Shown here piece after piece: positions 1-5,515 of a stretch of DNA of 22,119 bases. Made by a program: the position numbers and the translations under genes. Each line of letters starts with the position of its first letter. The first letter of the stretch is position 1. The notes under the pieces are model-generated. The model saw only the letters and a program-made list of their open reading frames with translations, did not search any database and was not told the origin of the DNA. This DNA is from a virus. The stretch spans positions 1-22,119 of the IMG/VR virus record IMGVR_UViG_3300048591_000174; one strand, written 5' to 3'.

Positions 1-1026
1 CGGGTGCCTGGCGCTCCAGAATCCCATCGGCCACCGCTTCCGCGGTCATCTTCAGGCCGACGTTCGGCTGGCCCGGTGCCATGCCGTACCACTCCCGATA
101 TTGCACCAGCGCACCGCGCGGAATGTCATTGAACTCGCCATCGGACACGGCGTACCAACCCACGGAGAACGGCTTCGCCGATCCCCAGTCCATCGCGCGC
201 AGCCTCACCCAATGCTTCGGGATCTCAAAGGGCTTGATGACGTGCAGCGCCGTGGAGAACTCTGGGAAAAAAGCCCCGGCGACGACGTTCCAGTCGCCCT
301 CTTCCATCGCCTTGACCAGGGCCGGCGCACCCAAGCCACGCAGGCGAGCGCGGTAGTTCGGGTCGTCGCTCGCCATGCTCGGGTTGTCGTCGAGGCGCGC
401 CGGGATGAACTGGCGCAGCATCCCGCCCTCTTCGTCCGTGGTCTGCCACACCTCGAGCGGGACGTGGCCGTCGATGAATGCGGACTTCACCCAATGGTGG
501 CCGACGTTGCCGGGATTGCTCGAGGCGAGAATGCGCGGGAACGCGCCGGCCAGTCCTTCGGGAAGGTTCAGGCCCACAGCGCGAACTCGCGAGCGCAGGA
601 ATCGGTAGATGACCTCGGTGAAGGTCGTAAGTTCATCGATGAGCAGGACGTGGATTTCTGCGCCCAGGTACTTGAAGCGGTGCTTCTCTTCCTGGCAATG
701 GCAGAGATAAATCTTGCTGCCGTTCCAGAACCGGATCTCGCCGTCGATGATCTCCACGAGGCCGGCATTGCTCCAGCCGGCGAGCATGGCGCGCAAACCC
801 TTCGGACCTTCGATGTGGTTCTTGACCAGATCCTCGCTGATGCGCCGGAACAGATAGCACTGCAACCCGGCGATCTGGGCGCACCAGGTAACCGCAGCGA
901 CCCGCATGAGGTGACTTTTCCCACCTAACCTCCAGCCGCGCCGCCATACAGAATCTCTGTGGCGTGCGACTGGAAGGCTCTCCCTTGTTTGGCGTGGAGC
1001 GAGAAATCGATGGGCGCTTCGATCAC
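1..1026 (-). pseudogene. Terminase large subunit (TerL), frameshifted, cut by left edge
   Basis: ATPase-nuclease motor that packages DNA into the prohead. A GTG at 1026, just after the small-terminase stop, opens a frame reading VIEAPIDFSLHAKQ and then ILYGGAAGG, the start of a Walker A motif. That frame hits TAG at 925-927. The rest continues in another frame: GGKSHLMRVAA (completing the P-loop), VLLIDELT (Walker B, about 689-666), ASSNPGN (coupling motif) and MDWGSAKPF (first acidic residue of the RNase H-like nuclease), with no stop to the window edge. Removing 5 nt between 923 and 930 would give GGAAGGGKSHLMR, a standard P-loop. I therefore see one gene with a 5-nt insertion: a real mutation, a sequencing error or, less likely, recoding. 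Identification as TerL is firm; the functional state is unknown. The portal gene would be expected beyond the left edge. Confidence 0.88.
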
Positions 1027-1030
1027 TGGA

Positions 1031-1474
1031 TCACGTCCCCGAAATCGTGACGTTGACGATGGCCTGAATCCGGTTGCCGTCCGCGTCGGCGTGCTTCAAC
1101 AAGGTCGCGTCGCCGTACTTCTTTGGCAGGAGCTTCGAGGCGATCCACTTGCGCGTGTCAACCCTGAGCCTCGACCGCTGAATATGCTCGCCGTTCGCAA
1201 CCCAGCCGGTATTGCCCTCGGCGTTGCGCTCCATCCAGTCGTTCGTCGCGTCATCGGCGATCTCGAGCAGTTCCTCGGCCAGCGTTTCGGCCTGGTCCTC
1301 TCTAGATCGCGCGTATTGGTCGCGAAATGCTTCATCCTGAGACAGCCAGCGGAAGACCGTAGCTCGATCCGGCATCCCTTCGTCGCGGCAAATACTGCGC
1401 AGCGACTCGCCCAGTGAGATGCGCTCACAGATGGCGGCGGCCAGTTCGGCCGTGAAGAGGCTCGGGCGTCCCAC
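1031..1474 (-). CDS. Terminase small subunit (Sf6/P22-like TerS)
   Basis: DNA-recognition subunit of the packaging terminase. The 147-residue protein begins MGRPSLFTAELAAAICERI and carries an N-terminal helix-turn-helix (SLRSICRDEGMPDRATVFRWL, about residues 25-45). An acidic helical oligomerisation region follows (AETLAEELLEIADDATNDWM), then VDTRKWIASKLLPKKYGD. This is the usual order for Sf6-type small terminases. The start is GTG at 1474; the MGRPS beginning is typical, so this start is preferred although no clear Shine-Dalgarno precedes it. A short GGGG-CATAA-CCCC hairpin lies there instead. The large-subunit gene follows 4 nt after the stop, the standard terS-terL order. Confidence 0.9.
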   Translation of the reverse strand: MGRPSLFTAELAAAICERISLGESLRSICRDEGMPDRATVFRWLSQDEAFRDQYARSREDQAETLAEELLEIADDATNDWMERNAEGNTGWVANGEHIQRSRLRVDTRKWIASKLLPKKYGDATLLKHADADGNRIQAIVNVTISGT

Positions 1475-1481
1475 GGTGGGG

Positions 1482-1679
1482 TTATGCCCCAGACTCAGGC
1501 TCAGGGGAATCGGGTGGACGCTTGTTGACCAGCCGGCGGTACTCGCGCTCGACGCGGCGGATGGTGCTCTGGGAGCAGCCGAACTCCGCGGCGAGGGCTT
1601 TGAGCAGCCCCTCGCGCCACCTGAGGCGTCTCTCGAGGACGATCGCTTCCTGCTCGGGGGTGAGGCGCTTGGCGGTCAT
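1482..1679 (-). CDS. Small helix-turn-helix protein
   Basis: The 65-residue protein starts MTAKRLTPEQEAIVLERR and contains a Hin/resolvase-like helix-turn-helix, LKALAAEFGCSQSTIRRVER (about residues 26-45), with a Pro/Glu-rich tail. Its ATG overlaps the stop of the upstream nuclease gene as ATGA (1676-1679), so it is probably translationally coupled. The position just before terS and the lone DNA-binding motif suggest a regulator or packaging accessory. No specific role can be assigned. Confidence 0.72.
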   Translation of the reverse strand: MTAKRLTPEQEAIVLERRLRWREGLLKALAAEFGCSQSTIRRVEREYRRLVNKRPPDSPEPESGA

Positions 1680-1966
1680 CGCACCGCCCCGATCGCGTGC
1701 AGGGCCTCCTCGGGCGTCCTGACGACGTAGACCGGCAGGCCCTTGCGCTGGCACTCGGCAATGGTCTCGGTCTGCGTGGCGCGGTCCTTGCGCGGCTTGC
1801 GCTCGCCTTCCCGCTTGACCTCGAGCAGCACGAACCGGCCATGCATGCCCACGAGCAGGTCGAGGGGCAGGGACAGGCGCCAGACTTTGGCCCCGGCGGC
1901 CTCGAGGGCTTCCACGATTGCTGGTTCGTTTGCGTCCCGCTTGGCGGCTCGGCGGAAGATGGTCAA
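1676..1966 (-). CDS. VRR-NUC-like (PD-(D/E)xK) nuclease
   Basis: The 96-residue protein begins MTIFRRAAKRDANEPAIVEA. It has the VRR-NUC pattern: a conserved N-terminal Arg/Asp/Glu helix, then a catalytic core DLLVGMHGRFVLLEVK in which Asp and the E-x-K lysine form the metal site (about residues 46-61). A final beta-strand reads LPVYVVRTPEEAL. This family cuts branched or flap DNA and is common in phage replication and packaging regions. The start chosen is TTG at 1966: the sequence GGTGGGAA just upstream is a plausible ribosome site, and TTGA overlaps the upstream stop. A GTG a few codons earlier is possible. The frame stays open much further upstream, but that extension is out-of-frame DNA of the preceding genes. 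Confidence 0.75.
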   Translation of the reverse strand: MTIFRRAAKRDANEPAIVEALEAAGAKVWRLSLPLDLLVGMHGRFVLLEVKREGERKPRKDRATQTETIAECQRKGLPVYVVRTPEEALHAIGAVR

Positions 1967-2157
1967 GGTTCCCACCGTTCGCCGTCTTCCCGTTCCTTCG
2001 CTTCCCGAAAAATGTCTTCTATCGAGCGCCACCGGTTTTGCGACGATCTCGCCTTCCCTTCCGGCGTTTTCGGTCCCGTCGACTTCTCCCACGGCTTCCA
2101 GCGTCGGATCATTTCTGATCGCAGCTTCCGGTGCTCGGGCGTCCTGACGTAGCTCAT
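1963..2157 (-). CDS. Small conserved phage protein (EHRKLRSEMIRRWKPWEKSTGP type)
   Basis: A 64-residue basic protein beginning MSYVRTPEHRKLRSEMIRRW and continuing KPWEKSTGPKTPEGKARSSQ. The W-x-PWE-x-STGP-x-TPEGKA pattern recurs in short proteins of proteobacterial phages and prophages, where it has no assigned function as far as I know. The start is set by an ATGA overlap with the upstream winged-helix gene (2154-2157). The stop overlaps the TTG of the nuclease gene. Strongly basic composition suggests nucleic-acid contact, which is inference. Confidence 0.7.
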   Translation of the reverse strand: MSYVRTPEHRKLRSEMIRRWKPWEKSTGPKTPEGKARSSQNRWRSIEDIFREAKEREDGERWEP

Positions 2158-2462
2158 CGGACGGGATACCAGGTGCCTTGAGCGGTCCCGGCCACCGTAC
2201 AGGCCCGCGGCTTGCCCCTGCGCACCCACACCGGCACCAGCTCGGGCAGGCGGCGCGAGACGAGGTAGCGGTCGAGGCCCGTCTCGTGGGCGAGTTCCAC
2301 GGCCGTGCTACCCGGCCAGCGAGCGAGCGCGTCGAGCACGGCCTGCTGCTGCTTCCTGAGCTTCGGGCGGACGCGCTCGGCCGCGATGTGCGATGTCTCG
2401 GGATCCGACCGGCGGGCACGGGGCGTGTCGGTCAGGGGCGCGAAACAGTCAAGCTGGTGCAT
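2154..2462 (-). CDS. Winged-helix DNA-binding protein
   Basis: The 102-residue protein starts MHQLDCFAPLTDTPRARRSD. The ARRSDPETSHIAAERV stretch (about 16-31) is a recurring phage signature. The following helices, QQAVLDALARWPGSTAVELA then ETGLDRYLVSRRLPEL, form a MarR-like winged helix, with a short basic wing VWVRRGKPRAC. It sits between replication and terminase genes and is probably a local regulator. The start overlaps the end of the preceding gene by 14 nt. Confidence 0.75.
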   Translation of the reverse strand: MHQLDCFAPLTDTPRARRSDPETSHIAAERVRPKLRKQQQAVLDALARWPGSTAVELAHETGLDRYLVSRRLPELVPVWVRRGKPRACTVAGTAQGTWYPVR

Positions 2463-2658
2463 TGTGGTGTTCCTCGCATAGCCGACGCGCTTCCTCTGCG
2501 CTCGGCAGATTGGTGGCGATCAGGTGCGGGCCTTCCTCGTGCGCTCGGGTCTGCCATGCCTCGTAGAACCACTCGCCCTGCGCGTACCCGATGGCGCACA
2601 CGGAATAGCGGCCGTCGCTGGATTTTTGGTAGTACTGATCGCGGTCATTCCAGCGCAT
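2449..2658 (-). CDS. Small hypothetical phage protein
   Basis: The 69-residue protein begins MRWNDRDQYYQKSSDGRYSV and continues CAIGYAQGEWFYEAWQTRAH, a short aromatic-rich beta-type pattern common in small phage proteins. The ATG at 2658 has AAGG about 9 nt upstream; an ATG at 2667 would put that sequence too close. It overlaps the end of the upstream 115-residue gene by 14 nt and the start of the winged-helix gene. No function is recognised. Confidence 0.65.
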   Translation of the reverse strand: MRWNDRDQYYQKSSDGRYSVCAIGYAQGEWFYEAWQTRAHEEGPHLIATNLPSAEEARRLCEEHHNAPA

Positions 2659-2992
2659 CGGTCGCATCCTTGCGCCAGTGCTTGCGGACATCCGGCGCGG
2701 CCGTATCGACTCGCGCGAAGTCGCAGTAATCGCGGTCGGCGGTTTCGTTGCCGAGCGCGGCCCACTTCGCGGCCTCGGCCTCTGGTTCATTGATGGTCGA
2801 TTTGTGGTTACTCCAGCCGCGATCCTTGCGAATCCGGCCGAGCAGCAGTTCCTCGTACCGCTTGCGCAGCGCCCACCAGTTCGGCGTACCGTTCGCCGGA
2901 TAGGGCGGCTTGATGGATTCCAGCGAATCGAGGCGGGCGTAGTTCTCGGTCGCGAACTTCGCGCACTCGCGCAGATCGGGATACCTAGCCAC
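2645..2992 (-). CDS. Hypothetical protein next to the replication gene
   Basis: The 115-residue protein begins MARYPDLRECAKFATENYAR, with PPYPANGTPNWWALRKRYEELLLGRI around residues 29-54. GTG at 2992 is preceded by a good GGGAGG ribosome site 7 nt upstream. It overlaps the last 8 nt of the replication gene, so the two are almost certainly co-translated. The helical, charged sequence and position immediately downstream of an O-like gene would suit a helicase-loader or replication accessory, but no family motif confirms this. Confidence 0.65.
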   Translation of the reverse strand: MARYPDLRECAKFATENYARLDSLESIKPPYPANGTPNWWALRKRYEELLLGRIRKDRGWSNHKSTINEPEAEAAKWAALGNETADRDYCDFARVDTAAPDVRKHWRKDATDALE

Positions 2993-3731
2993 TGATCTGC
3001 CTCCCGTTGGCGTCTATGCGGATTTGCGGCAACATGGCGCGCGATTGAGCTTTGGTCGGGTAGCGGTCGCACGAGCGGCGGACCCATGTTCGCCAGGTCG
3101 CGTCCCAATCGAGCTTGCGGGCCTTTGCGCCCGCCGCCGCTTGCCAGTAGTCCGTGAACGACTCCGCGAGCTTCGCGGTATCGACGTTCGGCAGTTCCTT
3201 CTCGGCGTAGGCGATCAGGTCGGGGGACGGCTGCCAGCCTTCGGGGATCCGGGTAGCGAGCTTTGCTTTCTGTTTCGAGGGCGGCGGCGAGGGAGCGTGA
3301 GCGACCTCTGACTCTTCTCCGGAGGAGACAGTCAGGAGTCCGGAGTCAGGAGTCAGGAGTCCGGAGTCAGGAGTCAGACGGGAAAGCACCATGCTCGCAC
3401 TGTGCTTGTCCGGTGCAGGTATTGTGCTGGCCGCTTCCTTGCAGTGTGGATTCTGGTGCTTCAGGAAGTTTTCGACCTGAATATAACGCACGCCTGCCGA
3501 CTCGTATCGCGTGATAAATCCAGTGTCGCACAGCCATTTCAGCGCACTTTCTGTGCCTTTCATCGAGCGGCACGGATTCACGTTGATATGGATTTTAGCC
3601 GGCCGATCCTCGAGCCGCCCGAGCCGGTCGGCCATGCACCATAGCCCCTGAAAAATGATTGTATGCAAAGGGTCGGCCGCCGCCAGCAGTTCATTCCTGA
3701 AGATTCCAGGCTTGATGCTACGAGCGCGCAT
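2985..3731 (-). CDS. Phage replication initiation protein (O/DnaT-like)
   Basis: A 248-residue protein beginning MRARSIKPGIFRNELLAAAD. The N-terminal domain (about 1-110) has the winged-helix pattern of phage O-type initiators: LHTIIFQGLWCMADRLGRLEDRP, then LKWLCDTGFITRYE and YIQVENFLKHQNPHCKEA. A linker with tandem TPDSGLL repeats (about 119-135) follows. A C-terminal DnaT-like segment reads FTDYWQAAAGAKARKLDWDATWRTWVRR. By family, such proteins bind the origin and load host helicase. ATG at 3731 has AAGG 9 nt upstream; ATG at 3737 is an alternative. It overlaps the end of the HNH gene. Looser codon use and lower GC than the late genes are visible. Confidence 0.8.
   Translation of the reverse strand: MRARSIKPGIFRNELLAAADPLHTIIFQGLWCMADRLGRLEDRPAKIHINVNPCRSMKGTESALKWLCDTGFITRYESAGVRYIQVENFLKHQNPHCKEAASTIPAPDKHSASMVLSRLTPDSGLLTPDSGLLTVSSGEESEVAHAPSPPPSKQKAKLATRIPEGWQPSPDLIAYAEKELPNVDTAKLAESFTDYWQAAAGAKARKLDWDATWRTWVRRSCDRYPTKAQSRAMLPQIRIDANGRQISG
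3331..3377. repeat. Tandem heptamer repeat inside the replication gene
   Basis: Six consecutive 7-nt units of GTCAGGA or GTCCGGA, arranged as two perfect 21-bp copies (3331-3351, 3352-3372), followed by a partial GTCAG. On the coding strand each 21-bp copy gives seven residues (TPDSGLL) in the interdomain linker. Lambdoid phages carry their origin iterons inside the O gene linker, so this could be an origin element. It could also be a slippage-prone simple repeat. Confidence 0.9.
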
Positions 3732-4257
3732 GCCCATCACCCTTGATCGTTCGCCAGCAGATCCCGCAGAAATACTTGGTTCGTTCATTCGGTGTACGCC
3801 ATCTGGTTGCCTTTTCGGCCGCGTCTAAGACCGTTGGTAACGGCAGCTTCGATAGAAACATCCGCACCGAAGAGCGGAAGTTATCAGTGAAATGATGGTT
3901 TGTTTCGCGTAGCAAAATCGCTTCGACTTTATCGATGCTGCGCTCGGTCTTTCGCCGCTCAGATGCCACCAGTCGCTCGAATAATCGAACCTGCTCCCGC
4001 TTTTCCTGCATGAGTTCCAGGCGGCTTTCTACCGACTCTGGCAATTCAGTCAGTGGACGCGAACCCTTCCCGCGGTTGCAGTCCATACACGCGGTCGTGA
4101 GGTTCAACAGGTCGTCCGGCCCGCCTTCCGCGAGCGGGATGATGTGGTCGACCTCTAGGATGACTGCCGGCGGAGTTTTTCCGCAGTATGAACACGCGAA
4201 ACCGTCCCGCTTGAATACCTCGAAGCGGGTTTTCTTTCCTGTCGATTTCCTAGCCAT
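3718..4257 (-). CDS. HNH endonuclease with C-terminal helical domain
   Basis: The 179-residue protein begins MARKSTGKKTRFEVFKRDGF. It has a complete HNH/McrA-type module: CSYC (22-25), LEVDHIIPLAEGG with catalytic Asp37-His38, LLNLTTACMDCNRGKG with Asn52 and the second CxxC (57-60). Two CxxC pairs bind structural zinc. A long charged helix follows (ESRLELMQEKREQVRLFERL), then a C-terminal helical region (YFCGICWRTIKGDG). GGAGG lies just upstream of ATG 4257, which fixes the start; an upstream in-frame ATG at 4272 would lie inside a predicted stem. It lies between a Cro-like gene and the replication gene. A role in early DNA metabolism or as a free-standing homing nuclease is possible. Confidence 0.85.
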   Translation of the reverse strand: MARKSTGKKTRFEVFKRDGFACSYCGKTPPAVILEVDHIIPLAEGGPDDLLNLTTACMDCNRGKGSRPLTELPESVESRLELMQEKREQVRLFERLVASERRKTERSIDKVEAILLRETNHHFTDNFRSSVRMFLSKLPLPTVLDAAEKATRWRTPNERTKYFCGICWRTIKGDGHARS

Positions 4258-4265
4258 TGGGCCTC

Positions 4266-4335
4266 CACTCAAGAAGAGGATCGGACCCGCTGGGGGCTTG
4301 AGTGTGCGGGTTGCGAACCAGCACCCCCCAGCGGG
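4266..4335 (-). promoter_or_regulatory. Pseudoknot-capable leader directly before the HNH gene
   Basis: On the leftward transcript two perfect stems interleave. Stem 1 pairs 4335-4325 with 4296-4286 (11 bp, CCCGCTGGGGG with its complement). Stem 2 pairs 4304-4297 with 4273-4266 (8 bp, CACTCAAG with CTTGAGTG). The order is A-B-A'-B', an H-type pseudoknot with loops of 20, 0 and 12 nt, so the two stems could stack end to end. The last base of stem 2 touches the GAGG Shine-Dalgarno (4265-4262) of the HNH gene. Control of HNH translation is inference; the pairing is seen directly. Confidence 0.55.
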
Positions 4336-4342
4336 CCGACGT

Positions 4343-4549
4343 TCCGTTCACCGGGTTTTCCGGTGCTTTCACTATGCTACACTCATGCTCCGCGACCTGC
4401 TACGCCCAATATGCGCCAATGGCAGAACGCAATCGCAGGGGCGGCCGGTTAGCGCACCGAGCCGCCCCCGCCCCCTCACAAATTCCCCCGCCGCACGTCC
4501 ACCGTGCGGAGACTCCGGCACAACCGGGCCTGTGGACGGGGGAGGTGCG
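4343..4549. other. Gene-free, hairpin-rich stretch between the Cro-like and HNH genes
   Basis: No convincing coding frame lies here. Three further perfect hairpins occur: CACCGG/CCGGTG with a 5-nt loop (4349-4365), GGGGCGGC/GCCGCCCC with a 15-nt loop (4438-4468), and CCGCAC/GTGCGG with a 7-nt loop (4491-4509). None is followed by a T-run in the leftward direction, so I do not call intrinsic terminators. Together with the pseudoknot, most of the roughly 290-nt untranslated stretch can fold. Confidence 0.5.
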
Positions 4550-4756
4550 TCACGCGCTCGCCTTCGCTTCAGGCAGCACGTAATTCGGCAGCGGCACGTC
4601 GGGCTTGAGCTTGCCGGCCGACAGGCGCTCGAAGTGGTATTGCCAGTGCAGCGGCACATCCTCGCCCCACTGGTAGACGGCCTGCTTGGAAATCCCGAGC
4701 AGACTAGCGATCTTTGTTGCGCCGCCGAAATATGCGATAGCTTCACTGGATTTCAT
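4550..4756 (-). CDS. Cro-like / YdaS-type transcriptional regulator
   Basis: The 68-residue protein begins MKSSEAIAYFGGATKIASLL and contains a Cro-type helix-turn-helix: GGATKIASLLGISKQAVYQWGEDVP (residues 11-35), then LHWQYHFERLSAGKL. The family comprises small dimeric repressors at phage early promoters. It is the first gene of the leftward operon that leads to replication and packaging. The start at 4756 lies exactly 7 nt after the -10 box of a strong promoter, so the mRNA is predicted to be leaderless. No divergent CI-type repressor is present; the opposite promoter drives unrelated genes. Confidence 0.85.
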   Translation of the reverse strand: MKSSEAIAYFGGATKIASLLGISKQAVYQWGEDVPLHWQYHFERLSAGKLKPDVPLPNYVLPEAKASA

Positions 4757-4791
4757 GGGCGCAATATAGACCCGCGTCACGGGCTGGTCAA
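4757..4791 (-). promoter_or_regulatory. Leftward sigma70-type promoter for the Cro-like operon
   Basis: On the minus strand: -35 TTGACC (4791-4786), 17-bp spacer, -10 TATATT (4768-4763). The predicted start of transcription, 7 nt on, is the A of the ATG at 4756. The spacer contains the inverted repeat CCCG-N5-CGGG. Confidence 0.8.
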
Positions 4792-4802
4792 TATTTATTT
4801 TT

Positions 4803-4839
4803 CAACGCCTATTGACTCGGTATTTGGCAAGGCGTATTG
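4803..4839. promoter_or_regulatory. Candidate operator pair in the rightward promoter
   Basis: Two related 12-mers in the same orientation, CAACGCCTATTG (4803-4814) and CAAGGCGTATTG (4828-4839), match at 10 of 12 positions and start 25 bp apart. Both have CAA...TTG dyad ends. The first overlaps the -35 box and the second nearly coincides with the -10 box of the rightward promoter, as expected for repressor sites. That the Cro-like protein binds them is inference. Confidence 0.5.
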
Positions 4840-4846
4840 TCTACTC
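4812..4846 (+). promoter_or_regulatory. Rightward sigma70-type promoter for the early operon
   Basis: -35 TTGACT (4812-4817), 17-bp spacer, -10 TATTGT (4835-4840). The predicted start of transcription, 7 nt on, is 4847, the A of an ATG. It faces directly away from the leftward promoter, with 20 bp between the two -35 boxes. Confidence 0.8.
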
Positions 4847-4879
4847 ATGCCGGATGACCCGGCCGGGAGCAAAAGATGA
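4847..4879 (+). CDS. Ten-codon leaderless leader peptide
   Basis: ATG at the predicted 5' end of the early transcript opens a 10-residue frame, MPDDPAGSKR. Its TGA overlaps the ATG of the next gene as ATGA (4876-4879), the same coupling used throughout the operon. The sequence also holds the GGGAG ribosome site of the next gene. It could couple or regulate translation of the first early gene. There is no protein-level evidence. Confidence 0.4.
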   Translation: MPDDPAGSKR

Positions 4880-5175
4880 GCCTCGCAGGCAAGCAGAACA
4901 CCAGCCAGTACCACCGCATTCAGGCGAGCGTCAGCCGCCAGGCTGCGGTCTGCTGCGGATCGGCCGAGAAGGAACTGCGCCAGCGCCACCTCGATGCGGC
5001 GAAGCGTCACGAGGCGCAGGCCCGCCACCTCGCGCGGGTTGAGGCGCTGCTCGAGGCGGCCGACGCCGAGGCCGCCAGCTTCGCGCACATGTACGGCCTG
5101 ACCGACCCGGTCGCGATCGCGGCATTGAAGTCGTCGTACCTCGCCGGCCGCGCTGCCGAACTCAGGAGCCACTGA
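4876..5175 (+). CDS. Hypothetical early protein
   Basis: The 99-residue protein starts MSLAGKQNTSQYHRIQASVS. It is strongly helical and basic, with a likely coiled coil around residues 35-70 (RHLDAAKRHEAQARHLARVE). It ends in a helix after HMYGLTDPVAIAALKSSYLA. GGGAG precedes the ATG by about 6 nt. It is the first full-length gene of the early operon. No family is recognised. Confidence 0.65.
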   Translation: MSLAGKQNTSQYHRIQASVSRQAAVCCGSAEKELRQRHLDAAKRHEAQARHLARVEALLEAADAEAASFAHMYGLTDPVAIAALKSSYLAGRAAELRSH

Positions 5176-5176
5176 C

Positions 5177-5515
5177 ATGAGCATCAACGGAATCGATTTC
5201 GTCTGCACGGTCTGCAACCAGCCGTTCGTGATCGATGACGAGGTGTACCGCGGCGAGTTTGACCACCCGCCGAGCGAGCCGATCTGCCCGGACTGCGATC
5301 ACCCCTGCACAACCTGCGACGGCGAGGGCCGCGTGGAAGTTCGCAGCCAGGATCCGCAGGACGACTACGAAGTCCCGTGCCCCGAGTGCAATGCGGACGG
5401 CGACGGCTTCAGCAAGTCCGAACTCGCGAACATCGACCGCATCCGCCGGCAGAACGCGAAGTTCTGGCGACTCGGAATCCACCCCCGCCGGCAGCAGCAG
5501 GAGGACTGGTCGTGA
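5177..5515 (+). CDS. Zinc-ribbon / DnaJ-like CxxC protein
   Basis: The 112-residue protein has four CxxC pairs: CTVC (10-13), CPDC (37-40), CTTCDGEGRV (44-53) and CPECNADG (68-75). The last two resemble the CxxCxGxG repeats of the DnaJ zinc domain. Such small zinc proteins are common in phage early operons, where they may bind nucleic acid or host proteins. The stop overlaps the GTG of the next gene. Confidence 0.7.
   Translation: MSINGIDFVCTVCNQPFVIDDEVYRGEFDHPPSEPICPDCDHPCTTCDGEGRVEVRSQDPQDDYEVPCPECNADGDGFSKSELANIDRIRRQNAKFWRLGIHPRRQQQEDWS

Noticed and set aside
925-927. Amber (TAG) recoding to explain the stop in the large terminase
   Set aside because: Several other genes here end in TAG (HNH, replication protein, Rz, the 556-residue gene), so TAG works as a stop; and readthrough alone would not restore the frame.
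101-928. 275-residue plus-strand frame opposite the large terminase
   Set aside because: The minus strand carries unmistakable terminase motifs; the plus frame is an open shadow typical of GC-rich DNA.
2668-3108. Upstream extension of the small gene at 2449-2658 to 219 residues
   Set aside because: The extension reads Arg/Ser/Pro-rich shadow sequence of the 115-residue gene and the replication gene, and has no ribosome site.
4349-4365. Intrinsic terminator after the Cro-like gene
   Set aside because: The hairpin is not followed by a T-run in either direction.
4856-4875. Repressor (CI-type) gene diverging from the Cro-like gene
   Set aside because: The first rightward proteins are a 10-residue leader and a helical protein of 99 residues without a helix-turn-helix or a LexA-type peptidase domain.
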